A program made the position numbers and the translations under genes. Below are positions 1 through 7,205 of a DNA stretch of 64,000 nucleotides, in pieces (positions within the stretch are counted from its first letter, which is position 1; each line of letters starts with the position of its first letter). Source of the stretch: Eikenella exigua (GTDB taxonomy: Bacteria > Pseudomonadota > Gammaproteobacteria > Burkholderiales > Neisseriaceae); NCBI RefSeq assembly GCF_008805035.1, contig NZ_CP038018.1, forward strand, positions 1,116,001 through 1,180,000. The letters run 5' to 3'. The notes below the pieces were generated by a model that was not told the origin of the DNA, did not search any database, and worked only from the letters and a program-made list of their open reading frames with translations.

Positions 1-375
1 AATACCGTTCATGCCCATCCGGAACGCCACTTTTCCGCCGATCTACGAGCCGTATATCAAGAAGACAAACAGCATACAGCACCGAACGAAGTCGGCTGCA
101 TCGATTACGACCCAATTATTGCAGGGCAAGATTGGGATCAAGCCAGCCTAAACCGGACGCTGAACATCCGGCCACTGGCCAACGGCCGAATCGAAGCCGT
201 ATTCCAGCAGTTTCCCGGCGATTTCTCGGCCACCCAAGTGCAATTCGTGCTGCAATGCAGCCCAAACGGTCGCTGCCTAATCGACGACATCTATTCTGCC
301 ACGCCAGGACACCGCTTAGTTTCATTCAAACGCAGCGTGCGGCGCTGTATTAGCGAAATGACCAAACAGCGCTAA
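1..375 (+). CDS. Hypothetical protein, C-terminal part (5' end outside window)
   Basis: Frame 1 is open from the first base to the TAA at 373-375 and encodes the last 124 residues of a protein whose start lies upstream. The visible part contains a CIDYDPIIAGQDWD stretch followed by alternating short hydrophobic strands (IEAVFQQF, VQFVLQC) and a region with paired cysteines. This resembles the small periplasmic DUF3828-type proteins that follow a 'DYDP...AQD' pattern, but I make that match from memory and it is weak. No signal peptide can be judged. It is followed by a DUS remnant and a decayed DUF6348-type gene. Confidence 0.6.
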   Translation, partial: NTVHAHPERHFSADLRAVYQEDKQHTAPNEVGCIDYDPIIAGQDWDQASLNRTLNIRPLANGRIEAVFQQFPGDFSATQVQFVLQCSPNGRCLIDDIYSATPGHRLVSFKRSVRRCISEMTKQR

Positions 376-447
376 AGCTACTTTAGACTTCCAACAACAT
401 AGTTCTACCAGCCAGCATATTTTTCAGGTAGCCTCAAGAGCAAACTC

Positions 448-1078
448 ATGGAACCTCAAGAACTCGATACCCTAGACCTCAACGAAGCCCTCGCCGAAAT
501 CCTGCAAGCCCACGGTTATGCCTGCCAAACGCGGGGCGAAAAAATCCTGCCCGATTTCGCCGTGCCCGTGCAGCTCGAAACTTGGGCGTTTCCGCGTGAA
601 CGCAGCAACGGCGTGGTGGTGAGCCGTTTTGATGTCGGCATTACCCTGCCCGACGGGCGCGAACTCTACGAATGCTGCGACGGCATCGGCGAAAACCTGG
701 AGGACTCCCTCTCGCGCAACCTGCACAGCTTCTGCACCAACAGCCTGCACATTTTGCTCGATGCGTTCAATACCGGTGAAAATCTTGCCCACACGAAATC
801 TGGATAAGCTGCAACGGTGAAAGTTTTCAAGCAATTCTGGGTTACTGGATGACCAAAGGCGCCAGTGATAGTGGTATGGCAAACCATGAGAATGCAATAT
901 CATTAATCCACTTTTTTATGCCCAAGCCGAAAACGAAACACTGAATGCAGAGTTTATGATAGACAACCAAGACAATGCCGCTGCCGAGAAACAGCTTGCC
1001 CAATTCCCCTAGCCGCGCAAAGAAGCCTATTACAGCGTACGGTGGTGCATCATGCTCAAGCCGTTGGCTTCGGCGTAA
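448..1078 (+). pseudogene. Decayed DUF6348-family gene
   Basis: An ORF of 119 codons (448-807) encodes an N-terminal domain with the LPDGRELYECCDGIGENL stretch and a following LHSFCTNSLHILLDAF helix, the pattern I associate with DUF6348 proteins of roughly 220-240 residues. The ORF stops at 805-807, about half way. Downstream, in other frames, pieces of the expected C-terminal half remain: YAQAENETLNAEFMIDNQD near 918-975 and, after an in-frame TAG at 1011-1013, RKEAYYSVRWCIMLK near 1018-1060. The order and spacing fit one gene broken by at least one frameshift and one nonsense change. A DUS-containing leader (425-436) precedes the start. The truncated 119-residue protein could still be made, but the full fold cannot. 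Function of the family is unknown. Confidence 0.6.
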
Positions 1079-1107
1079 TAACGTTGAGCTATATATTTTT
1101 CCATAAC

Positions 1108-1140
1108 AAAAGGCTACCTGAAATTTTTCAGGTAGCCTTT
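1108..1140 (-). terminator. DUS inverted-repeat terminator
   Basis: Two inverted copies of the 12-mer DUS separated by a few bases form a perfect hairpin bounded by A-run and T-run. It lies just after the stop of the BI-1 gene on the minus strand and can serve both strands. Confidence 0.7.
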
Positions 1141-1161
1141 ATCCAATCTACTTAAAGCGAC

Positions 1162-1857
1162 TTAGTCTTCACCGGCAAATGCCAACAGCAGGCGCAGCAG
1201 GCTGACGAAGATGTTGTAGATGGCAACAAACAAAGTCAGCGCGGCACTAATGTGGCTGTCTTCACCGCCTTCAATTACCACGCGCACTTGCCACATAATC
1301 AACACTGAGCTGACGATTGAGAATAAGGCAGATACGGTGAGCGAGAGTGCAGGAATCTGCAGGAAGAAGCTGGCAACCATGGCAATAACGGCCACCACGA
1401 AACCCACGCTAACGAAGCGGGCGATGCTGTTGGTTTGGAAGGTGGGCGATTTGGCCATGGCTGCCATGCTCAGAAATACGGCGGCAGTCATGACGGCGGC
1501 AATGCCGATGAGTTCTATGCCGTTGGAAAGCGCCAGGCTGTAGTTCAAAATCGGACCCAGCGTGAAGCCCAGGCCGAAAGTGAGCATCATCAGCAGGGCA
1601 GCACCCACATTGCTGTGGCGGTTTTTCTCGATTAGAAAGCTAATGCCGTAGAAAAAGGCGAAGAAAATGCCCACAGCAATCCAATAGTTGCCGGTAAAGC
1701 TGAACAGGCTCAGACCGGTGGCCATAGCGACGAATGCGCCGGCAGCCGCCGGAAGAAACGAGAGCCCGAGCAAGCCGTAGGTTTTACGCAAAATGGTGCT
1801 TTGTGCGGAAACGCTGCTGCCCACGTCGGTGTAATCGTAAACATTGCGTGGTTGCAT
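1162..1857 (-). CDS. Bax inhibitor-1/YccA family membrane protein
   Basis: The 231-residue product is an integral inner-membrane protein with about seven hydrophobic segments and the family's C-terminal signature GGEDSHISAALTLFVAIYNIF. Members of the BI-1/YccA family (E. coli YccA, YbhL) are Ca2+-leak-like proteins, and YccA modulates FtsH proteolysis. The function here is inferred from family only. An in-frame extension reaches 2016, but I chose the ATG at 1857: it has a good ribosome site (AAGAGGAG) about 8 bases upstream and gives MQPRNVYDYTD, a typical family start. It is divergent from aroE, sharing a short intergenic region. Confidence 0.88.
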   Translation of the reverse strand: MQPRNVYDYTDVGSSVSAQSTILRKTYGLLGLSFLPAAAGAFVAMATGLSLFSFTGNYWIAVGIFFAFFYGISFLIEKNRHSNVGAALLMMLTFGLGFTLGPILNYSLALSNGIELIGIAAVMTAAVFLSMAAMAKSPTFQTNSIARFVSVGFVVAVIAMVASFFLQIPALSLTVSALFSIVSSVLIMWQVRVVIEGGEDSHISAALTLFVAIYNIFVSLLRLLLAFAGED

Positions 1858-2061
1858 GTGGAAAAACTCCTCTTGAATATCAAATAAAAAAGAAACGAAT
1901 ATTGATTGTAGCAGCAAATACGCCGTTTGCAAAAAATTCAGCCGGCTGCTGCTGCCTGCTTCGGCAGTCAAACAGTAAGATGGGGCGACATGGCAGATTT
2001 GCAAGCGTTGAGGCATATATTTGGCTATAATTCAGCACTTTTCTTTTCTCTGCTGCACACC

Positions 2062-2877
2062 ATGCCTGCTTCCCGTTACGCCGTTTTCGGCAACCCCGTG
2101 GCTCACAGCCGCTCACCAACTATCCACCAAATGTTTGCCGCCCAAGAAGGCGTGACCATCAAATATGAACGATTGCTGGCCGAACCGAGCTGCTTCGCCC
2201 AAACTGCCGCCACCTTTTTCGCTGCGGGCGGCGCGGGCGCAAACGTAACTGTGCCTTTCAAAACCGATGCCTGTGCCTGGGCAGATAGCCTTTCCGAACG
2301 CGCCCGAGCCGCCGGTGCGGCCAACACATTAATCAAACAGGCCAACGGCCGAATCCATGCCGATAATACCGACGGCCTCGGCCTAGTGGCTGATATTGGC
2401 CGCAACTTTCATGTAGCCCTAACCGGCAAGCGCATCCTCCTTATCGGCGCAGGCGGCGCAGTGCGCGGCGTGATTCTGCCTTTGCTCGAATGCCGTCCCA
2501 CCAGCCTCACCATTGCCAACCGCACCGCGGCCAAAGCACAAGAGCTGGCTGCCATTTTCGGCATCCGTGCCGGCGAGTTGGGCGAGCTGCCTGCTGCTGG
2601 TTTCGATATTATTATCAACGCCACCTCCGGCAGCCTGAGCGGCCAAGTGCCCGCCATTGCCCCTGCCGTATTCGCCCAATGCGAACTCGCCTACGACATG
2701 GCCTATGGCCGCGAGCCCACCGCCTTTATGCATTTCGCCACCAAAGCAGGCGCCCAACGTAGCGCTGACGGCTTGGGCATGCTGGCGGAACAAGCCGCCG
2801 AATCCTACCGCCTCTGGCGCGGCTTTTCCCCAAAAACCGCCCCCGTACTCGCCGCCCTGCGCGCCGGAGAGATTTAG
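2062..2877 (+). CDS. aroE: Shikimate dehydrogenase AroE
   Basis: NADP-dependent reduction of 3-dehydroshikimate to shikimate in aromatic amino-acid and folate precursor synthesis, cytosolic. The 271-residue product shows the shikimate-binding SRSP (residues 16-19), NVTVPFK with catalytic Lys67, NTDG with Asp104, the Rossmann GAGGA (129-133) and the NRT phosphate clamp (153-155). The reading frame continues upstream to 1927, but the ATG at 2062 gives the usual family start ('YAVFGNPVAHSRSP') and length. A TATAAT sits at 2026-2031. aroB and aroK lie about 30 kb away in the same window, so the pathway genes are dispersed. Followed by a DUS-flanked repeat. Confidence 0.95.
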   Translation: MPASRYAVFGNPVAHSRSPTIHQMFAAQEGVTIKYERLLAEPSCFAQTAATFFAAGGAGANVTVPFKTDACAWADSLSERARAAGAANTLIKQANGRIHADNTDGLGLVADIGRNFHVALTGKRILLIGAGGAVRGVILPLLECRPTSLTIANRTAAKAQELAAIFGIRAGELGELPAAGFDIIINATSGSLSGQVPAIAPAVFAQCELAYDMAYGREPTAFMHFATKAGAQRSADGLGMLAEQAAESYRLWRGFSPKTAPVLAALRAGEI

Positions 2878-2888
2878 CACAAACCTGC

Positions 2889-2980
2889 CAAAGGCTACCT
2901 GAAACTTTAGCTTCGCAGAAACTCAGCTTCCTTTGGAAACTTCATTTTAACTTCGTTGAAGCCGCACTTTCAGGTAGCCT
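2889..2980. repeat. DUS-flanked extended repeat, near-complete copy
   Basis: A unit bounded by inverted DUS copies. Between them, read on the minus strand, lie GGCTTCAACGAAGTTAAAA and, further on, GAGTTTCTGCGAAGCTAAA. The outer AGCTTC/GAAGCT arms can pair, so the unit can fold as a long hairpin. The same modules recur at several other intergenic sites of the window (see findings). It separates aroE from the queF promoter. Confidence 0.7.
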
Positions 2981-2990
2981 AAAAATCCTT

Positions 2991-2996
2991 TATAAT
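2991..2996 (+). promoter_or_regulatory. Probable -10 element of queF
   Basis: TATAAT about 17 bases before the first base of the preQ1 aptamer, so a transcript starting near 3003 would begin just before the riboswitch. No convincing -35 hexamer is visible; the DUS TTTCAG lies where it would be. Confidence 0.5.
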
Positions 2997-3012
2997 CCGT
3001 CCCTTTTTCCAA

Positions 3013-3053
3013 ACCGCGGTTCGCAACCCTCCCGCGTTACCAAAACTAAGGAC
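3013..3053 (+). promoter_or_regulatory. preQ1-I riboswitch of queF
   Basis: The sequence reads CGCGG stem strand, a TTCGCAACCCTC loop, the CCGCG return strand, then an A-rich tail CAAAACTAAGGA. This is the preQ1 class I layout: stem P1 3016-3036, C-rich loop pairing with the AGG of the tail to form the pseudoknot. The tail's AAGGA is also the ribosome-binding site 6 bases before the queF ATG at 3058, so ligand binding would hide it: translational OFF control by preQ1, the product of QueF. Confidence 0.9.
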
Positions 3054-3057
3054 TCCC

Positions 3058-3528
3058 ATGCGCAACAAAGAAGAGCTCAGCGGCCTCTCCCTGCTGGGCA
3101 ACACCGGCACGCAATATCCCTCAACCTACGCTCCCGAAATCCTCGAAGCGTTCGACAACAAACACCCCGGCAACGACTACTTCGTCAAGTTCGTTTGCCC
3201 GGAATTCACCAGCCTGTGCCCGCTCACCGGCCAGCCCGATTTCGCCACCATCCTCATCCGCTATATCCCCGACATCAAAATGGTGGAAAGCAAATCGCTC
3301 AAACTCTACCTCTTCAGCTTCCGCAACCATGGCGACTTTCATGAAGACTGCATCAACATCATCATGAAAGACCTCATCAAACTGATGAACCCGAAATACA
3401 TCGAAGTGTTCGGCGAATTTACCCCGCGCGGCGGCATCGCCATTCATCCGTTCGCCAACTATGGCCGACCCGGCACGCCATTCGAGCAAATGGCGCGCGA
3501 GCGGCTGTTTACACACGATATGCAGTAA
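3058..3528 (+). CDS. queF: NADPH-dependent 7-cyano-7-deazaguanine reductase QueF
   Basis: Reduces the nitrile preQ0 to preQ1, the committed precursor of queuosine in tRNA. The 156-residue product is the short, unimodular type. Visible active-site features are SLCPLTGQPDF with the nucleophilic Cys54 and Asp61, the QueF signature ESKSLKLY (78-84 region), HGDFHED (91-97) and a TPRGGI strand near the C terminus. The start is fixed by the riboswitch-embedded ribosome site immediately upstream. A second preQ1-regulated gene, a precursor transporter, follows at 4484. Confidence 0.97.
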   Translation: MRNKEELSGLSLLGNTGTQYPSTYAPEILEAFDNKHPGNDYFVKFVCPEFTSLCPLTGQPDFATILIRYIPDIKMVESKSLKLYLFSFRNHGDFHEDCINIIMKDLIKLMNPKYIEVFGEFTPRGGIAIHPFANYGRPGTPFEQMARERLFTHDMQ

Positions 3529-3550
3529 GCCTGCGGGCTACCTGAAACCC

Positions 3551-3810
3551 ATGCCGATTGCTGAGATTAAAAACCGTGCCGTCTCTCTTCCCCTGCTGGA
3601 TAACGCAGCACTGGCCGTCGAAATCTGCCGGCTGAAACAGCACAGTACAGCATTGCTAGCCTGTATTGCCTTTTACAAGCCAACCGCCGCATCAGCCTGA
3701 ACGAAGCCAACCAGCTCACCCTCTCCCTGCCGGTTTTCAGCAATCAAAAGAAAGCCGCTTTTGAACAGGCCTACCGCATCATGCAGACAGAATTTGAACA
3801 AGAAACATAG
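3551..3810 (+). pseudogene. Frameshifted small hypothetical gene
   Basis: From the ATG at 3551 the frame reads MPIAEIKNRAVSLPLLDNAA and continues to ICRLKQHSTALLA, then runs into a TGA at 3698-3700. Shifting by one base near 3650-3660 opens a frame that continues LYCLLQANRRISLNEAN and ends at a TAG (3808-3810) after a helix-like QTEFEQET tail. Both halves look amphipathic and coding in codon use, so I read them as one helical protein of about 86 residues broken by one indel. No known family recognised. A sequencing error cannot be excluded. Confidence 0.4.
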
Positions 3811-3919
3811 CGGCAATATTTTTCAGGTAGCCTATACTGGTTTACTAACCTCACTTTTTTCTTTGAAACCAGTGGCAAAATTAAATTATCCCATCCACTA
3901 ATTAAGAAAATTCAGCATA

Positions 3920-4363
3920 ATGAATCAATTCATCCGTTTCCAACAAATTACTAGTGATGATGACTTACTGGAATGGGAAATTATCGCATCAAATAACCAG
4001 TCCACATTCTGTACGAAGATTTATACTGGCAAAAAGAACTGTATATCCATCTTGAACGATCTCCGCACCTTGAGTAAACAACTTAATGGAATTTATGATT
4101 TACGATTAGGTGGTTTGGGGGAAGAGTATGCAGGAGGAGCTTTCGCTGCACGATTACACTTGTCAGAAATTTATCATAGTAGATTATTTATTAAAATATA
4201 TTTAGAAACTGAGTATTTTAGGTTTAAATCCAGAATGGTTAGCAGCATGGCAACAATGTATTTTGTAACAGAACCGGGTTTATTCAATACTTTCATCACC
4301 CAATTTTCCGGTATGCTAAATGAGTTTCGTAATGATGCAATATTGCCTTGCATTGAATTTTGA
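3920..4363 (+). CDS. Hypothetical protein, AT-rich gene
   Basis: A 147-residue soluble protein starting MNQFIRFQQITSDDDLLEWE with no signal peptide or membrane segment; mixed alpha/beta composition with many aromatic residues. The gene and its flanks are visibly more AT-rich than neighbouring genes (AAT, TTA and ATA codons common), which suggests recent acquisition. It has no strong ribosome site (AAGAAAATTCAGCATA before the ATG) and sits alone between two queuosine genes. Proteins of this size and composition are often toxin-immunity or orphan accessory proteins, but nothing in the sequence proves that. Function not recognised. Confidence 0.6.
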   Translation: MNQFIRFQQITSDDDLLEWEIIASNNQSTFCTKIYTGKKNCISILNDLRTLSKQLNGIYDLRLGGLGEEYAGGAFAARLHLSEIYHSRLFIKIYLETEYFRFKSRMVSSMATMYFVTEPGLFNTFITQFSGMLNEFRNDAILPCIEF

Positions 4364-4422
4364 GCCTATTAATATTAATTAATTATATAATTTAAAACTC
4401 GATATTTTTAGCCAGTTTCCAA

Positions 4423-4480
4423 CCCCGCGCGGTTCGCAACCCTCCCGCGTAGATTTTTATCTAAACCAAAACTAAGGACC
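4423..4480 (+). promoter_or_regulatory. preQ1-I riboswitch of the queuosine precursor transporter, with inserted hairpin
   Basis: Same core as the queF riboswitch: CGCGG (4428-4432), loop TTCGCAACCCTC, CCGCG (4445-4449), and tail CCAAAACTAAGGACC ending 4 bases before the ATG at 4484. Between P1 and the A-rich tail there is an additional 5-bp hairpin, TAGAT-TTTT-ATCTA (4450-4463), absent from the queF copy. The AAGGA remains the ribosome site, so translational repression by preQ1 is expected. Confidence 0.87.
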
Positions 4481-4483
4481 ATT

Positions 4484-5203
4484 ATGCAAAACTACCGCTT
4501 CACCCCCGCCCAACAGCAGCAAGCCCTCCGTTGGCTCATTTTCTTCCACATCCTGGTGATTGCCGCCAGCAACTATCTCGTGCAGTTTCCCTTCAGCGTC
4601 ACCCTGCCCAACGGCTTCGAAGTGCATTCCACCTGGGGCGCGCTCAGTTTCCCCTTCATCTTCCTCGCCACCGATTTAACCGTGCGCATCTTCGGCCAAA
4701 GCCTCGCCCGACGCATTATCTTCTTCGTTATGTTCCCCGCCTTGCTCGTTTCTTATGCCTTTTCCGTGCTGTTTCAAGAAGGCGCGTGGACAGGCTGGAG
4801 CGCGCTTGCTGTGTTCGTGATGCCCGTGTTCCGCATCGCCCTGGCCAGCTTTGCCGCCTATGCCGTGGGCCAAATCCTCGATATTGTCGTGTTCAACCGC
4901 CTGCGCCAGCTGAAATCCTGGTGGATTGCCCCCACCGCCTCCACCTTCGCCGGCAACGCCGTGGATACCGTGCTTTTCTTCTCCATCGCCTTCGCCGGCA
5001 GCAGCGATGCCTTTATGGCCGCCAACTGGCCGCACATCGCCTTTGTTGATTACTTGTTCAAACTCGTGATCGGCACACTCTTCTTCCTGCCCGCCTACGG
5101 CCTCATCCTCAACATCCTCACCCGCAAGCTCACCACTTTGCACCAAGCTGTTGTCACCGAAGCCGTATCCGCCCAGCCGGAAGCCGCCGGTCAATCCAAT
5201 TAA
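4484..5203 (+). CDS. Queuosine precursor transporter (YhhQ/COG1738 family)
   Basis: A 239-residue membrane protein with about six hydrophobic segments, matching the YhhQ family that imports 7-deazaguanine precursors (preQ0/preQ1). Family-typical stretches include the N-terminal IAASNYLVQFPF, the ATDLTVRIFG motif after TM2 and the SWWIAPTASTFAGNAVDT segment. The upstream preQ1 riboswitch supports the substrate assignment: salvage would be shut off when preQ1 is plentiful. It is separated from queF only by a relic and an orphan gene. Confidence 0.93.
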   Translation: MQNYRFTPAQQQQALRWLIFFHILVIAASNYLVQFPFSVTLPNGFEVHSTWGALSFPFIFLATDLTVRIFGQSLARRIIFFVMFPALLVSYAFSVLFQEGAWTGWSALAVFVMPVFRIALASFAAYAVGQILDIVVFNRLRQLKSWWIAPTASTFAGNAVDTVLFFSIAFAGSSDAFMAANWPHIAFVDYLFKLVIGTLFFLPAYGLILNILTRKLTTLHQAVVTEAVSAQPEAAGQSN

Positions 5204-5208
5204 ACTTT

Positions 5209-5245
5209 CAGGTAGCCTTTTGTTTGCTCAAAGGCTACCTGAAAC
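5209..5245. terminator. DUS inverted pair after the transporter gene
   Basis: TTTCAGGTAGCC, then a short spacer (TTTTGTTTGCTCAAA), then GGCTACCTGAAA. The perfect inverted repeat directly follows the stop codon and probably ends transcription. Confidence 0.5.
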
Positions 5246-5415
5246 TAAAACCGTAGGCCGGGCATTCATGCCAAATAGCAGTTTTAGGCACAAATATCGG
5301 GCATAAGCTTACCAGCCATCGGCTGGTGTAGCTGTACCAGCATAAATATTTTCAGGTAGCCTTAGGCTACCTGAAACCATATAAATCAAACCCCAAAGCC
5401 GACCTGAAGTCTACC

Positions 5416-6093
5416 ATGCCCCTCCTCACCCACACCCTCGCCAACGGCCACACCATCCAGCTCCACCTCAGCCGCCGTGCCAAGAAAAACATTATCCTGC
5501 GGGCGCACAGCGAACATAGCCTGCGGCTCAGCATTCCTCCGCAGCTAAGCCTACCCGAGTTGCGCCGCTGGCTACAACATAACGAAACTGCCCTGCAGCA
5601 AATGCTCCGGCGCCGCCCCACCCCGTCCGCTGCCCCCAGCCACCTCTGGCTCTATGGCCAGCCGCACCAACTGCAATCCCACGCCCAAACCGCCGTCCAA
5701 ATCCAGCCCGGCCGTATCCTCTTGCCCGCAGCCGAATGGCCGCAACAGCAAGCCCTCCTGTGCCAACACCTCCAGCCGCTGGCCGAAGCCTACCTTCTCC
5801 CCCGCCTCGCCACACACGCCCAGCGCCTGCAACTCATTCCCGAGCACACCGCCCTCAGCCGCGCCAAAACCTTCTGGGGCGTATGCCGCCGCCGCAATAT
5901 CCGCCTCAACTGGCGGCTCGTCGGCGCACCCGAATACGTGGCCGACTACGTCTGCGTGCACGAACTCTGCCACCTGCGCCACCCCAACCACAGCCCAGCC
6001 TTTTGGGCAGAAGTCGAACAACACTCTCCGTACCGACCCGCCGCTACCGCCTGGCTCAAACAGCACGGCCGCGAGTTGTTCCTACTGGGCTAA
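5416..6093 (+). CDS. YgjP-like (M48-type) metal-dependent peptidase
   Basis: The 225-residue protein carries the YgjP/DUF45 signature: a zinc-binding HELCH (His182, Glu183, His186) followed six residues later by His192 in NHSPAFW, plus a conserved RRRNIRLNW stretch at 158-166 in front. Members are predicted cytosolic zinc peptidases; the substrate is unknown. Residues 5-40 form a beta-rich N-terminal part typical of the family. The gene is very GC-rich in third positions, like most native genes here. Stop is followed at once by a DUS-linked repeat. Confidence 0.88.
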   Translation: MPLLTHTLANGHTIQLHLSRRAKKNIILRAHSEHSLRLSIPPQLSLPELRRWLQHNETALQQMLRRRPTPSAAPSHLWLYGQPHQLQSHAQTAVQIQPGRILLPAAEWPQQQALLCQHLQPLAEAYLLPRLATHAQRLQLIPEHTALSRAKTFWGVCRRRNIRLNWRLVGAPEYVADYVCVHELCHLRHPNHSPAFWAEVEQHSPYRPAATAWLKQHGRELFLLG

Positions 6094-6098
6094 AACAA

Positions 6099-6310
6099 TT
6101 TCAGGTAGCCTTTCCGTTGCTGGACGCGCAAAGTGCGCGGAAACACACACATGCGGTTTTAATACTCAGACAACAGCCCGCCTGCCCACGCCCCCACGAC
6201 AACCAACCGTTTTCAGGTAGCCTTTCCCTTTGCGGGGTGCATAGGTATGTGCGGAACCACACGCACGCGGTTTGAAACATCGGGCGACAGCGCGCATGCC
6301 TGCGGCAAAA
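6099..6310. repeat. Two diverged DUS-led repeat units
   Basis: Two units, starting at TTTCAGGTAGCC at 6099 and 6211, share the same continuation: GTGCGGAA, then CACACNCANGCGGTTT about 45 bases after the DUS, then a CAGACAACAGC-like run. They look like a tandem duplication that has drifted. No ORF in this stretch is credible; 6315-6450 holds only a DUS and a GTAGG hairpin. Confidence 0.45.
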
Positions 6311-6390
6311 CCCTACACACCGCTCAAACAACACGGCATCGCCATACCGGCTGCCAATGTGCCGAATAGGGAAACGCTACCTGAAAACCT

Positions 6391-6414
6391 GTAGGTCGGA
6401 TTCTTGAATCCGAC
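6391..6414. repeat. GTAGGTCGG hairpin repeat
   Basis: GTAGG leads into a perfect 9-bp inverted repeat, GTCGGATTC-TT-GAATCCGAC. Similar GTAGGCCGG-led hairpins with different arms occur at 5253-5272 and 21882-21903. Confidence 0.5.
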
Positions 6415-6505
6415 TTCCCGAATGGCGGCCTATCCACCAGATACGGCTATTTAAACCACAAAGGCTACCTGAAATTTAAGGTAGCCTTTCGCATTGCCCG
6501 CGCCG

Positions 6506-6831
6506 TCAGGCCTGTTCGCGGAAATCTTCCCCCTTAAAACCCGTCTCGGGTTGCCGCGCTCCACTTGATAGAGTAATTTGTGTGCATCGGCGGTGTGTTG
6601 GCGCAGGGCGGTTTGGTAGTGTTCGGCCAGTTTGAGCGCGAGCAGCCTCAGTGTGCGTTTTTTGTTGGCGTACTGACCGCATTCGCTCTCGGCGCGCACG
6701 GCGGAGTCGGTTTTGTTCACGTGCTGCCCGCCTTTGCTGCCGGCGTAGCAGGTTTGGAATTCGATGCCTTCGCTTTCCGGTAGCGCGGGAATCTCAGGTA
6801 GCCTGAACACGCCGATATACCAGTTTTGCAT
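6506..6831 (-). pseudogene. prfH: Peptide chain release factor H remnant
   Basis: The reading frame from the ATG at 6831 (MQNWYIGVFRLPEIP) contains the class I release-factor catalytic GSKGGQHVNKTDSAVRA, then QYANKKRTLRLLALKL and a YQVERGNPRRV tail. PrfH is normally about 200 residues and is thought to rescue ribosomes damaged at the decoding centre together with the RNA ligase RtcB2. Here the N-terminal half (about 90-100 residues) is missing, about a dozen residues between SAVRA and the QYANK motif are deleted, and a one-base shift near 6530 diverts the end (the natural end KGEDFREQA is in another frame, TGA at 6506-6508). GGQ itself is intact. Almost certainly non-functional. Confidence 0.75.
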
Positions 6832-6834
6832 GGG

Positions 6835-7205
6835 TGCTGCCACACAGTATCGGGGTCGAGGTACACGCCGAGGCTGGAGAGCTGCAGATCTTCGGCGAAA
6901 TCTTGGCGGCTGTCGAGCCGAGTGGGCCGGTTCGGGTCGGCGTAATAGACGAGCAACAGCGGCGTATGGCGGTATTTGGCGATGGCGGGTTGGCTACAGT
7001 TGCAGCGGGCTGGGCTGAGGTCGGGCGCTTGGAAGTGGTGATACCCGGGCCAGTAGTAGTTATGACATTGAGGCAGGCAGTATTTGCTGCCGTCGAGAAA
7101 GCGCACCATCTGCAGAGGGAGGCGGTGGCGACGGTGTTGCGGATACACAGTGTCGATGTCGTATGAACTGTACACCTGCTTATCGGCTTCGGGGCTGTTT
7201 TCAGG
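6835..7205 (-). pseudogene. Unidentified coding fragment between rtcB and prfH remnants
   Basis: On the minus strand an open frame reads QVYSSYDIDTVYPQHRRHRL, then a Cys/His-rich part (KYCLPQCHNYYWPGYHHF and ARCNCSQP), then HTPLLLVYYADPNRPTRLD and LGVYLDPDTVWQHP. Third codon positions are strongly G/C, as in real genes of this genome, so it is very likely coding in origin. It is neither RtcB nor PrfH sequence that I recognise. It has no start codon of its own (a GTG at the QVYSS site is possible) and runs directly into prfH in a different frame. The left junction with rtcB falls on a near-DUS (GGACTACCTGAAAA, near 7198-7211), which suggests it was joined by recombination. Confidence 0.5.

Noticed and set aside
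472..903. 143-codon minus-strand frame at the DUF6348-type relic
   Set aside because: Opposite strand of the better supported DUF6348-like frame; no ribosome site.
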